64,000 nucleotides of DNA from JAGVSV01 sp050952845 (GTDB lineage: Bacteria; Bacillota; Clostridia; Christensenellales; Aristaeellaceae), in the NCBI GenBank assembly GCA_050952845.1, contig JBMNLP010000001.1, positions 3,162,001-3,226,000 of the forward strand. Reading direction: 5' to 3'. Position 1 is the stretch's first letter. Every line of letters starts with the position of its first letter. A model generated the notes under the pieces. The model searched no databases, was not told where the DNA came from, and saw nothing but the letters and a program-made list of their open reading frames with translations. Made by a program: the position numbers and the translations under genes. Positions 8,451 through 16,641 of this stretch are shown in pieces.

Positions 8451-9053
8451 ATGCATAAAGCGGCAAAACAACCGATGGCAAACAGCCCGGATAGCGCACG
8501 GGTATTCATCGCAGCGGCGCCGGGAAAAGAGCTGGCCGGCCTGCTGGAAAACGCACAGCGGCTGATATCCCGCCATGCTGTCAAGGCGTCGCTGACCAGG
8601 CCCGGCAACCTCCATATGACGCTGCGGTTCATCGGGGACACGCCGCCGGATCGCCTCGCATTGCTGCGCCGCTGGTTTACCGGACTGCCGGCGCCCGATC
8701 AGGCCATGATGACGGCACGCCTGGCCCGCTGGGGCAGCTTCAGCCAGCGGGACGGGCTGTTGTTGTGGGCAGGGCTGGACGTCGATGCCGGGCTGACAGC
8801 CTGGGTAAACAACATGGAAACAAGGCTGCGCGCCCTGGGCTTTCCCGGTGAAACGCGGACCTTCCTGCCGCACATCACGCTGGCGCGGCGGGTAACGCTG
8901 AGCCAGCCCATGGCAGACTGGCTGCCGCCGCCGGAACACACCATGGTAAGCTTTGACAGCCTGACGCTGTACCGCAGTGATTTTACGCCGGGCGGCGTGG
9001 TGTATACGGCGCTGGATACGCTGGCGATCAGCGGGCATGCACCAACGCCCTGA
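8451..9053 (+). CDS. thpR: RNA 2',3'-cyclic phosphodiesterase
   Basis: About 200 aa two-histidine (2H) phosphoesterase of the LigT/ThpR family, which opens 2',3'-cyclic phosphates on RNA ends. Both HxTx motifs are visible: 'HMTLRF' (His55, Thr57) and 'HITLARR' (His141, Thr143), with the usual spacing. Start placed at ATG 8451, preceded by GGGGAG and just after a good promoter; the open frame extends upstream, but that part lies before the promoter. The 3' end overlaps the convergent aldolase gene by 26 nt. It is a stand-alone housekeeping gene. Confidence 0.93.
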   Translation: MHKAAKQPMANSPDSARVFIAAAPGKELAGLLENAQRLISRHAVKASLTRPGNLHMTLRFIGDTPPDRLALLRRWFTGLPAPDQAMMTARLARWGSFSQRDGLLLWAGLDVDAGLTAWVNNMETRLRALGFPGETRTFLPHITLARRVTLSQPMADWLPPPEHTMVSFDSLTLYRSDFTPGGVVYTALDTLAISGHAPTP

Positions 9054-10071
9054 TATCCCCGATCAACGCCTCCACGTCCTCCGCCCGGGTCGCCCAGCTG
9101 GTGCAGAAGCGCACGATGCTGCGGGCATCGTCCAGACGTTCGATGATGCCGAAATCGTACGTGTTCAGCAGCTTGTTGATGACGCCATGGGGCAGCACCG
9201 GAAACTGCTGGTTGGAGGGCGATGGCGACGCAAAGGGAATGCCCATTTCTGTCAGCGCATCCCGCAGGTGTATCGCCAGCGCGTTGGCATGGTGCGACAG
9301 GCTTAAATAGAGATCGTCCTTCAGCAGCGCCTCAAACTGGGCGCCCATGAGCCATCCTTTGGCCAGCATGCCGCCGCGCTGCTTGAGGGCATAGCGAAAA
9401 TCGCGCTGCAGAGCCGGGTTGGTGATGACCACGGCTTCGCCAAACAGCGCGCCCTGTTTGGTGCCGCCCACGGTGAATACATCACAGGCAGCGGCAATGG
9501 CTTCGGGTGCAGGCGCGTCTTCCGCCGCCAGGGCATAGCCCAGGCGCGCGCCGTCCAGAAACAAGGGCAGGCTGTACTGCCGGCAAACAGCGGACAGCGC
9601 CGAAAGCTCGTTTCCGGTGTACACGGTGCCCAGCTCGGTGGTGTTGGAGATGTACACCATGCCGGGCTGCACCGTGTGCTCCATGGCTTCGTCCGCCCGG
9701 TGGACATCCACCAGGCGCGCGACATCGGCAGCCGCCACCTTGCCGCAGGCATGCGGCACCGCTAGCACCTTGTGCCCGGTGGCCTCCACGGCGCCGGTTT
9801 CGTGCACGTTGATGTGACCGGTGTCGGCAGATATTGCGCCCTGATGCGGGCGCAGCATGGCGGCGATCACGGTGAGATTTGCCAATGTGCCGCCGGGGAT
9901 AAAATGCACATCGGCTTCAGGCGCATGAAACATATCCCGGATACTCTCCGCTGCGGCTGCGCAGCGGCTGTCGGTGCCATAGCCTGCATGCGCATATGGG
10001 TTGATGGCCGCCAGGTGCGCCAGCACGCTGTGGTGCGCGCCAAAGCCATAGTCGTTGCGGAAGCTGATCAT
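9028..10071 (-). CDS. Threonine aldolase / beta-eliminating lyase family PLP enzyme
   Basis: 347 aa fold-type I PLP enzyme of the low-specificity threonine aldolase family, cleaving beta-hydroxy amino acids to glycine plus an aldehyde. The PLP lysine lies in 'FTVGGTKQGALFGEAV' (Lys205), the PLP-stacking region is around 'TGHINVHETGAVEA' and the Asp/Arg pair in 'LFLDGARLGYA' fits the family. The start overlaps the AAA ATPase stop by 4 nt, making it last in the ATP-grasp/esterase/AAA operon. Its 3' end overlaps thpR, transcribed from the other side. Specificity (threonine, allo-threonine or another substrate) is open. Confidence 0.88.
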   Translation of the reverse strand: MISFRNDYGFGAHHSVLAHLAAINPYAHAGYGTDSRCAAAAESIRDMFHAPEADVHFIPGGTLANLTVIAAMLRPHQGAISADTGHINVHETGAVEATGHKVLAVPHACGKVAAADVARLVDVHRADEAMEHTVQPGMVYISNTTELGTVYTGNELSALSAVCRQYSLPLFLDGARLGYALAAEDAPAPEAIAAACDVFTVGGTKQGALFGEAVVITNPALQRDFRYALKQRGGMLAKGWLMGAQFEALLKDDLYLSLSHHANALAIHLRDALTEMGIPFASPSPSNQQFPVLPHGVINKLLNTYDFGIIERLDDARSIVRFCTSWATRAEDVEALIGDIRALVHAR

Positions 10072-11183
10072 GCTCTGCCGTCCTCCCCTGCGCTGCTGGG
10101 TGCATCTGCCTGTGCCGGCGGGGCGGCTTCACCGCCGGGCAGGTCGGCAACCGTGATCAGCATCAGCTGCTCCCTGGTTACATCAGGCTGCCCAGCCAGG
10201 CGGTTGGCCTGCCGGGACACCGCCTGTTCAAACAGGTTGCGCACGCCGCGGGCGTTGCCAAAGCCGATGTTGTCGGCGCTGGCCTGTTCAATGATTTTTC
10301 GCAGCGGTTCTTTGGCGTCCTCTGCTAAGACATAGCCGGCTTTGTCGCCGCGCATGGTGAATATGGCCATCATTTCGTCGACGGTATAGTCCGGAAAATG
10401 CATGAACCGGTTGAACCGGCTCTCCAGCCCTGGGTTGGCATGGATAAACGCGTCCATCAGCTCCGCATAGCCGGCTACAATGACGATCAGGTCGTCCCGA
10501 TGGTCCTCCATGGCTTTCAGCAGCGTTTCCACAGCCTCCTGACCGTAGTCGTTCATGCCGCGGGAGGTCAGCGCATAGGCTTCGTCGATAAACAGCACGC
10601 CGCCCAGCGCCTTTTGCACAGCTTCCCGGGTTTTGATGGCGGTTTGCCCGACATAGCCCGCCACCAGGCCGCTGCGGTCCACTTCCACCAGGTGCCCCTT
10701 GGACAGGATGCCCAGCGCATGGTAGATGCGCGACATCAGCCGCGCCACCATGGTTTTTCCCGTGCCCGGGTTGCCGGAAAACACCATGTGCAGCGACAAA
10801 TCCTCGCAGGGCAGGTTGTGCTGGCGGCGCAGGTTGTACACGGTGACCAGGTTGATCAGGCTGTCCACTTCCTGTTTGATCAGGTCCAAGCCGATGTAGC
10901 TGTGCAGCTCCTCCCGCAGGTCCTCTATGTTTTCGCGGGGCGGGGCAGCCGGGGCTTCCTCCGCATTTTTTTCCTCGGCTGCGGCGTTGTCCGTGCCGAA
11001 CACGTCGGGCACGGGGGGATAGCCTGCGGGCGGGGTGTCGGGAAGGTCCGGCTCATTCTTCGCAGGGGGCATGCCCCACAGGTCCTCCCCGACGCGGCGC
11101 AGGTTTTCGCCGGCCAGCTGGCGGATAACCTCGCTCTGCAGGCGGATGATCTCGGCTTTGCGCCGGTCGTCTGATGCGCTCAT
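10068..11183 (-). CDS. AAA ATPase, CbbX/SpoVK-like
   Basis: 371 aa AAA+ protein. After a charged N-terminal region and a proline/alanine-rich linker (~residues 40-85), the AAA module shows Walker A 'GNPGTGKT' (~137-144), the pore-loop motif 'GYVGQT' (~176-181), Walker B 'VLFIDEAYAL' (~196) and a sensor region 'LIVIVAGY'. The pore loop and 'DEAYAL' are typical of the CbbX/SpoVK subgroup, which remodels protein partners; the partner here is unknown. I prefer ATG 11183 ('MSASDDRRK') because AAAGGG lies 6 nt before it; ATG 11198 is possible. It is third in a four-gene operon. Confidence 0.88.
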   Translation of the reverse strand: MSASDDRRKAEIIRLQSEVIRQLAGENLRRVGEDLWGMPPAKNEPDLPDTPPAGYPPVPDVFGTDNAAAEEKNAEEAPAAPPRENIEDLREELHSYIGLDLIKQEVDSLINLVTVYNLRRQHNLPCEDLSLHMVFSGNPGTGKTMVARLMSRIYHALGILSKGHLVEVDRSGLVAGYVGQTAIKTREAVQKALGGVLFIDEAYALTSRGMNDYGQEAVETLLKAMEDHRDDLIVIVAGYAELMDAFIHANPGLESRFNRFMHFPDYTVDEMMAIFTMRGDKAGYVLAEDAKEPLRKIIEQASADNIGFGNARGVRNLFEQAVSRQANRLAGQPDVTREQLMLITVADLPGGEAAPPAQADAPSSAGEDGRA

Positions 11184-11241
11184 GACGTTCCCTTTCATGG
11201 TTGGCTGCTGTTTACAGGATAGACGCGTAAAGGATATGTTC

Positions 11242-11982
11242 TTATGGCATGATCTTGTCTAAAAAGTACGCCATCTGCACGCGCCACCAGGGCCAGTCGT
11301 GGTTGACATCGGGCCCCCACCGGTCAAACCAGGCGTTGATGCCCTTCTGGTTCATCGCCTCCTGCAGCAGGCCCATGCTGTGCAGCATTTGCTCCTCCCA
11401 GGCGCCCTGGCCCGCGCAGATGATGATGGTGCAGGTGTTCAGCATCGCGATATAAGGATGGTCGTGCGGCATGGCGCTGATGGAGGACACCGGGCTGTTC
11501 AGGTGCACCAGGTCGTCGGTGTAGCCGTCTAACAGCCAGGCGGCGTCGTAGGCGCCGGAGAGCCCGATGACGGTGTCAAACAGGTCGGGCCGGCGAAACA
11601 GCGTGTTGACGGCGTGGGTGGCGCCCATGCTGCAGCCGGTGGTCATCATGCGCCCGTCCCAGCCGGCATCGTCCCTGATAAAGGGCACCAGTTCGTCGAC
11701 GATATACCGGAACCACTGCTCGTGGCGCAGCAGCCGGTCCCGGGGGTGCATCATGGTGTTGGACCAGGTTTCGCTGTCGATGCCATCCACGCAGTACAGG
11801 CGGATTTTACCTTCCCTCAGGTGCCTGGTGCAGGGTTCCAGCATGCCAAAGTTCTCATAATCCCAGTACCGCCCGTCCTGCGAGGGAAACACCAGGCAGG
11901 GTTTGCCGGCGTGGCCGTGGATGTCCATCGCCATATCGCGCCCCAGCGCGGGGCTGTAAAAGCTGTGATGCCGTTTGCCCAT
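11242..11982 (-). CDS. Putative alpha/beta-hydrolase esterase
   Basis: 246 aa esterase of the 'putative esterase' (esterase D-like) type. The nucleophile elbow is 'GCSMGATHA' (Ser118), with a hydrophobic strand before it; 'CLVFPSQDGRYWDYENFG' near residue 30 is typical of this subgroup, and a C-terminal 'NHDWPWWR' likely holds the catalytic histidine. Start chosen at ATG 11982, which follows the ATP-grasp stop by only 2 nt with GGGAAAGGG upstream; an upstream in-frame ATG lies inside the ATP-grasp gene. Tight coupling suggests the two proteins act in one process. The substrate is unknown. Confidence 0.82.
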   Translation of the reverse strand: MGKRHHSFYSPALGRDMAMDIHGHAGKPCLVFPSQDGRYWDYENFGMLEPCTRHLREGKIRLYCVDGIDSETWSNTMMHPRDRLLRHEQWFRYIVDELVPFIRDDAGWDGRMMTTGCSMGATHAVNTLFRRPDLFDTVIGLSGAYDAAWLLDGYTDDLVHLNSPVSSISAMPHDHPYIAMLNTCTIIICAGQGAWEEQMLHSMGLLQEAMNQKGINAWFDRWGPDVNHDWPWWRVQMAYFLDKIMP

Positions 11983-11984
11983 TG

Positions 11985-13178
11985 TCAGGCCCTTTCCCGG
12001 ACGTAGTCGATAAAGGCGTCCGCTTCCTCTCTGTTGATGCACCGGGCAAGGTACATGGCGTTGCCCATGGTGTTGGACAACACCTGGGGCAGCCGCTCCT
12101 GCATGACCAGGCGGTGTCCATAGGCCTCGATGACAGCCTGGTGGGTATGTTTATAAGGCTTGCCGTCGCGCCTGCCTACAAACACGCAGTAATAGGTTTT
12201 CCTACGGGCATCCAGCCTGATTGCGTCATGGGCCACCATGTCGGCCCACAGGCGGTGGATGTCCACGCTGCCGGCATAGTTGATCATGTCCGGCGTGAAG
12301 CCGCCCGAAGGGCGCATGTTAACCTCCAGCGCCACGATGTCGCCTTTCTTGCCCAGTCCCGTCTGGTCGCGGTCGAGGCGGAAAAACTCAAAGTGCACCA
12401 GGCGGCTTTTGGCGCCGAAGGCTTTCACGGTGCGCCGCCCGGCGTCCTTCAGGTCATCGGGCAGCTCGGGCACGATCATGTACACCGAATCCAGCTCCTC
12501 GTTGACCACGTCGATCAATGAAAAGGGCGTGATGTTGCCGGTTTCGTACAGCGGTTCACCCCGGCTGTTCACCAGGGCATCGTATGAGCAGATGGTGCCA
12601 AACACATATTGCTCTAAGATGTAGGGCTGAATGGGCAGCTTCGTGAAAAAGGCCGCCAGCTCCGCCCGGTTGCGCAGGCGGTAGGTGTCGCTTGCGCCGA
12701 CGCCGCTGTCGGGCTTGGCGACAAGCGGATATCCCACCTCACCGGCAAATGCTTCGGCGTCTGCCAGCGTGGTCGCCATGCGCCAGGCGGCTGCCGGCAC
12801 ACCTGCCCGCTGATAGCCGCTTTTCATAGCGGACTTGCGCTTGTATAAATCCATCTGCCCGGCCTGTGGTCCCGTGGTGATATGAAACATGGTGCGCAGC
12901 CAGGCATCCTGCACCAGCCAGTACTCGTTGTTGCTCTCCAGCCAGTCGATCTTGCCCCAACGGTGGGTAAACCAGCCCACGGCGCGCAGCACCGCCTCGC
13001 CGTCCTCCAGCGAAGGCACCTGATAATAGTCATCCAGCGCATCCCGGAGCTGCGGCAGCAGGTGCTCCCAGGGCGTATCGGCAATGCCCAGCACCCGGAC
13101 GCCGGCATCCTTCAGCGCCCGGCAAAAGCGCCAGTAATGCTCCGGAAAATGCGGTGATATAAAAACAAAGTTGGTCAT
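11985..13178 (-). CDS. ATP-grasp domain protein (carboxylate-amine/thiol ligase type)
   Basis: 397 aa ATP-grasp enzyme, expected to activate a carboxylate as acyl phosphate and join it to a nucleophile. The N-terminal domain begins 'MTNFVFISPHFPEHYWRFC'. The ATP-grasp core includes 'GYPLVAKPDSGVGASDTYR' (phosphate-binding lysine and glycine-rich loop), 'YILEQYVFG' (hinge) and 'IVALEVNMRPSGGFTPDM' (Mg-binding Glu/Asn). Start set at 13178 behind GGAAAGGAG; the longer ORF would begin upstream of the promoter at 13223-13252. First gene of the operon with the esterase. Possible products include a modified amino acid or small peptide, which is inference. Confidence 0.88.
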   Translation of the reverse strand: MTNFVFISPHFPEHYWRFCRALKDAGVRVLGIADTPWEHLLPQLRDALDDYYQVPSLEDGEAVLRAVGWFTHRWGKIDWLESNNEYWLVQDAWLRTMFHITTGPQAGQMDLYKRKSAMKSGYQRAGVPAAAWRMATTLADAEAFAGEVGYPLVAKPDSGVGASDTYRLRNRAELAAFFTKLPIQPYILEQYVFGTICSYDALVNSRGEPLYETGNITPFSLIDVVNEELDSVYMIVPELPDDLKDAGRRTVKAFGAKSRLVHFEFFRLDRDQTGLGKKGDIVALEVNMRPSGGFTPDMINYAGSVDIHRLWADMVAHDAIRLDARRKTYYCVFVGRRDGKPYKHTHQAVIEAYGHRLVMQERLPQVLSNTMGNAMYLARCINREEADAFIDYVRERA

Positions 13179-13222
13179 GCCTGTCTCCTTTCCGGGCAAT
13201 CGCCTGTGGCATGCTTCAAGGA

Positions 13223-13252
13223 ATGATACCATAGCTGCCAATTTGCCGTCAA
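13223..13252 (-). promoter_or_regulatory. Promoter of the ATP-grasp operon
   Basis: On the minus strand TTGACG is followed after 18 nt by TATCAT with an upstream TG. The predicted transcript start, near 13216, lies just before the ATP-grasp ribosome site and excludes the upstream in-frame ATG at 13241. Confidence 0.65.
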
Positions 13253-13450
13253 AGAGAATACGGGGAAAAAACAGGGGGAAAAAACAGAGTGTCAGAGGGC
13301 CAAGAGGCCCAAAGTTGACAAAGCCTTGTAGTAGAAAAATCCAAAGGAACTATCGTATTTGGGCGAAGCAATCCCTTGAAGTTGTATCCAAATCAAGCGG
13401 GCAGGCATTGTGTAAATCTGCTCTAAACTTGGACAGTGTTTTTTTAGATA

Positions 13451-13466
13451 GTATCTACACGAGTCA
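13451..13466 (+). repeat. Terminal inverted repeat of the IS (3' side of transposase)
   Basis: GTATCTACACGAGTCA pairs with the reverse complement of 14272-14287 (GTGTCTACACGAGACA): 14 of 16 positions match. It lies 31 nt beyond the transposase stop. Confidence 0.7.
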
Positions 13467-13496
13467 GGCGAGAATGCCTGCCCAAATAGCGATACA

Positions 13497-14230
13497 TCAA
13501 GCCAAAACGGCAGCGATGAAGCCATCACTGGTTTTCGCGTAACGAGTTGCGATCCCTCGCCAACGCTTAAGAACAAGAAATGCATTCTCAACCAAATGAC
13601 GTATACGATACAGATATTCATCATAATCTCTCTTCTCTTTACGATTCTTCTTTGGTGGAATGACAACTTCCATACCGGCTGACGTAGCATAAGCAATGAT
13701 CTCATTCGTATCATACCCTCTGTCCGCAAGCAGAGCTTCAGCCGTTATTCCCTCAATCAGATGGATAGCTTCTTTACAATCAGCTCTGGTACCTTTTGTG
13801 ATAAGAACTCGGACTGGCATACCATGCGCATCCACGGCCAAATGTATCTTGGTGTTGAGCCCCCTTTTGTGCGGGACATATCTTGATTCCCGCCTCTTGC
13901 TCCGGCTGCGTGGGGATGAACCTTGATGTGGCTTGTATCTATCATCAGCCATTCATAATCCGGATCCTGAACAAGAGCTTCAAGAACCTTTTCCCACACT
14001 CCGCTCCTGCGCCAACGAATGAATCGTTGATGCACTGTTCCCCACTTCCCATAATCTGGAGGCAAGTCTCGCCAGGGAGCTCCTGTTCGCAATACCCAGA
14101 ATACCGCGTTGATAAACCTCCTGTTATCATGCGAAATCCCTCCCCATTGACCGCGTTGCCCTGGTAGCAATGGTTCGAGTAATTTCCATACATCATCACT
14201 TATGTCATGTCGGTGATACGCTGGCTTCAT
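13497..14230 (-). CDS. IS5/IS427-family transposase, made by -1 frameshift
   Basis: DDE transposase encoded in two overlapping minus frames (13757-14230 and 13497-13952). The first begins 'MKPAYHRHDISDDVWKLL', contains 'RTGAPWRDLPPDYGKW' and the first catalytic Asp in 'MIDTSHIKVH', and reaches 'ARGGNQDMSRTKGG'. The second frame continues with 'LNTKIHLAVDAHG', the second Asp in 'LLADRGYDTNEI' and the catalytic Glu in 'RHLVENAFLVLKRW'. Joining them at the AAAAGGGGG tract gives one continuous transposase of normal IS427 layout, so this is probably programmed frameshifting rather than damage. The protein lacks no obvious catalytic residue. Confidence 0.85.
13860..13868 (-). other. Candidate -1 ribosomal frameshift site in transposase
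   Basis: On the minus strand the codons ACA AAA GGG GGC form an A4G5 run at the point where homology passes from the first to the second transposase frame. The second frame is -1 relative to the first, as expected for a slip on the A-run. Confidence 0.65.
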
Positions 14231-14271
14231 CTCTCGATCCTCCTTACAACAGATGGAGTCATTATATCATA

Positions 14272-14287
14272 TGTCTCGTGTAGACAC
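14272..14287 (-). repeat. Terminal inverted repeat of the IS (5' side of transposase)
   Basis: Reverse complement reads GTGTCTACACGAGACA and matches the repeat at 13451-13466 at 14 of 16 positions. It lies 41 nt upstream of the transposase ATG. Confidence 0.7.
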
Positions 14288-14445
14288 AATGTAGATACAC
14301 AAAAATGATGATAATAATTTTTTTATGCTGTAAACAGCCAGTAATTATAAGGGTTTTCGGGCATTATATTTGTGTTCAAGTGTAAAACTCAGGAAAAATA
14401 ATTAATAATTTCTAGAATGTCTGGAAAAAGTTCTGAAAATAACTA

Positions 14446-14474
14446 TTGACTTTCAGAATTCTGTCTGCTACAAT
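14446..14474 (+). promoter_or_regulatory. Promoter of the regulator/ABC/GH95 cassette
   Basis: TTGACT and TACAAT separated by exactly 17 nt, about 75 nt before the regulator's start codon. It is the only strong promoter upstream of the cassette. Confidence 0.75.
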
Positions 14475-14502
14475 GATACAGAATGATCCAACACTGATAC
14501 AG
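14474..14502 (+). promoter_or_regulatory. Direct repeats, candidate autoregulatory operator
   Basis: Two copies of TGATACAG (14474-14481 and 14495-14502) begin 21 nt apart, about two helical turns, starting at the end of the -10 box. This position would let the downstream GntR/LacI-type regulator repress its own operon. Inference from placement only. Confidence 0.45.
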
Positions 14503-14546
14503 CGTTTGATGCAACAGCATGGTATTAAGATGAGAGGCAGAATCTC

Positions 14547-15713
14547 TTGAGAAAGCCAGAAAAAAGAAAAAGCTACTTACAGATAGCATATGATCTACAC
14601 CATCGTATACTGAGCAATGAATTTAGTTTGCTACAGAAACTTCCTACAAGGCGAGAACTTGCGCAATATTATCAATCCAGCGTTAATACAATTGCAAAAG
14701 CATTAAAGTATTTAGAAAACAAAGGTATTGTTAAAAGTGAAAATCGTGTAGGTACATTGATCATCAATGAGTTGCGAAATGATAATCGCAACAGACTAAT
14801 AGCCTCATGCATTATATCCATTGATAACCCGCTATGGATGTCTGCTCTCAGGGGAGCTGAGGATACTCTTCGCTCTAAAGGATATTCAATGATAACCATA
14901 AGTCACGATCGTGACTCTGCCCGCCTGATGAAAGCATTGAATGATATGACTAACACACCTTTGGACGGTATGATCATTGCTCCAATACATCAAGAAGGAG
15001 AGCCAGATAATCAATTTGTCAATGCCGTTAATTCCCTGTTAGAGCGATCTGTCCCCTTGGTTTTTGTTGATCGATCCTTGCCGCTTTTTTCCGTTCCATG
15101 TGTAACAACGGATAACTCTAACGGTGCATATCGACTCACACGAATGCTTATTGATAATGGCCATAGAAACATTGCGTTTGTTCGTATCAATCATGTTAGC
15201 ACTATAGAGGAGCGATATTCAGGTTTTCGACGCGCGTGTTACGATGCTCAACTTAAGAAATCAGATATTCATGACTTCTTTATCAAAACAAAACAGGAAG
15301 ACTTCCAAGACGAATTTGACCAGTTTTCTCATCAGCTGGAACAATTGCTTGTTGATCATAATGTCTCTGCCTTGTTTACAGCAAATGACCAAATCGCAAA
15401 AGCTGTGCTATACACGCTCAAACGAATGCATATACACGTTCCCGACGATATATCTGTTGTAACTTATGATAGCATAAATCTATCACAAACAACTCCATAT
15501 CGTATTACTGGAATGCAACAAAACTTCTACGAAATCGGACGAATAGCTGCAGAAGTCCTGCTTCAAAAAATACGCGGCGAATTACGAAACAGCAGCTTAG
15601 AATATATTGTACCTTCTGACCTTATTCTTTATGACTCAATTCGAAATCTTCATACAGATGAGGAGGCATCAAATGAGTATACACAGAGGTATATCTACCA
15701 AACCAGCATATAA
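14547..15713 (+). CDS. GntR-HTH/LacI-sensor transcriptional regulator (AraR-like)
   Basis: 388 aa regulator combining an N-terminal GntR-type winged helix (~residues 8-75: 'LPTRRELAQYYQSSVNTIAKAL' region followed by 'LENKGIVKSENRVGTLI') with a C-terminal periplasmic-binding-like sugar sensor (~80-370: 'PLDGMIIAPIHQEGE', 'VPLVFVDRSLP', 'CVTTDNSNGAYRLTR', 'ALFTANDQIAKAVL', 'VVTYDSINLSQTTPY'). This is the AraR-like arrangement. The start is TTG 14547 behind GAGAGG. It overlaps the first permease by 41 nt and is probably the sugar-responsive repressor of the cassette. It is AT-rich, unlike the genes left of the IS. Confidence 0.9.
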   Translation: MRKPEKRKSYLQIAYDLHHRILSNEFSLLQKLPTRRELAQYYQSSVNTIAKALKYLENKGIVKSENRVGTLIINELRNDNRNRLIASCIISIDNPLWMSALRGAEDTLRSKGYSMITISHDRDSARLMKALNDMTNTPLDGMIIAPIHQEGEPDNQFVNAVNSLLERSVPLVFVDRSLPLFSVPCVTTDNSNGAYRLTRMLIDNGHRNIAFVRINHVSTIEERYSGFRRACYDAQLKKSDIHDFFIKTKQEDFQDEFDQFSHQLEQLLVDHNVSALFTANDQIAKAVLYTLKRMHIHVPDDISVVTYDSINLSQTTPYRITGMQQNFYEIGRIAAEVLLQKIRGELRNSSLEYIVPSDLILYDSIRNLHTDEEASNEYTQRYIYQTSI

Positions 15714-16629
15714 GAAACTAAATTTGCTCGACATGCTGAAACGTGAATTCAAGCTGCGGAAATGGCTTTATCTTATGGTATTGCCTGGTATAGCTGTCAT
15801 TTTCATATTTAATTATGTTCCAATGTATGGTATACTTATTGCCTTTAAAAAATACAAAGTTAAGTTAGGCATTCTTAAAAGTCCATGGGTTGGGCTTGAA
15901 TATTTTCAAACCTTCTTCAACAATCCTTTTGCCATTCGTACAATACGCAATACTTTTTTATTGGGGCTTTACAATCTGCTCTGGACTTTTCCTGCACCTA
16001 TTATTTTAGCAATTATGTTTAATGAAGTAAAAAACGCAAAATACAAAAAATTAGTCCAAACTGTATCTTACTACCCAAATTTTGTCTCTACAGTGATCAT
16101 TGTTGGCATGTTGCCAGCTTTCTGTGCCTCAGATGGCTTATTTAACACCATCAGAGGTTTATTTAACCTCACGCCGATCAACTTTTTAAGTGAAGCCCGA
16201 TACTTTCGTACACTTTATATTGCTTCCGGTCTTTGGCAAGGTGTCGGGTTTGGCTCTATTATTTATTTAGCTGCGCTTACTGGGATTGATCCAACATTGT
16301 ACGATGCTGCAGACATTGATGGCGCAGGTCGATTACAAAAAATACGGAGTATAACGTTTCCACATTTATTGCCAACAATCATTATCCTTTTTATTCTCGC
16401 AATAGGTAACCTTTTCGGATCAGACACGCAAAAGGTACTTCTTATGTATTCACCTTCAACGTATGAGACTGCCGATATTATTGGTACATATACATATCGA
16501 GAGGGACTTGAAGGAGCCAGGTTTGAATATTCAACTGCTGTCGGTCTTTTTCAAACGCTTGTAAACTTTTGTTTTTTGCTGAGCGCAAATCTATTCATTC
16601 GCAAAGTATCCGAAACAAGTTTGTTCTGA
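15673..16629 (+). CDS. Carbohydrate ABC transporter permease (LplB-type)
   Basis: About 318 aa inner-membrane permease. Start chosen at ATG 15673 after GAGGAGG, inside the end of the regulator gene, giving 'MSIHRGISTKPAYKKLN'; the open frame extends further upstream but without a ribosome site. Six hydrophobic segments follow, beginning 'WLYLMVLPGIAVIFIFNYV'. The 'PMYGILIAFKKYK' stretch after the first segment and the EAA loop 'LYDAADIDGAGRLQK' near residue 215 identify the LplB group. Pairs with the LplC-type permease 12 nt downstream. No ATPase gene is present in the cassette. Confidence 0.93.
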   Translation: MSIHRGISTKPAYKKLNLLDMLKREFKLRKWLYLMVLPGIAVIFIFNYVPMYGILIAFKKYKVKLGILKSPWVGLEYFQTFFNNPFAIRTIRNTFLLGLYNLLWTFPAPIILAIMFNEVKNAKYKKLVQTVSYYPNFVSTVIIVGMLPAFCASDGLFNTIRGLFNLTPINFLSEARYFRTLYIASGLWQGVGFGSIIYLAALTGIDPTLYDAADIDGAGRLQKIRSITFPHLLPTIIILFILAIGNLFGSDTQKVLLMYSPSTYETADIIGTYTYREGLEGARFEYSTAVGLFQTLVNFCFLLSANLFIRKVSETSLF

Positions 16630-16641
16630 GGAGTTGTTACG

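Larger units (their letters stand above)
13451..14287 (-). mobile_element. IS5-superfamily (IS427-like) insertion sequence
   Basis: About 837 bp element bounded by imperfect 16-bp terminal inverted repeats with the shared core TCTACACGAG. It contains a transposase split into two overlapping frames joined by a -1 frameshift, the usual organisation of the IS427 group. No clear target-site duplication is visible, so the boundaries may be off by a few bases. It sits exactly at the change from GC-rich to AT-rich sequence. Confidence 0.8.

Noticed and set aside
13253..13320. Repeat of GGGGGAAAAAACAG-like units
   Set aside because: Only two imperfect copies; too short for a CRISPR or functional repeat claim.
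13292..13729. 145-codon minus-strand frame at the IS edge
   Set aside because: Crosses the terminal inverted repeat and overlaps transposase in another frame; no protein features.
13440..14300. Target-site duplication of the IS
   Set aside because: Flanks (ATA left, AAT right) do not form a clean repeat, so I do not claim one.
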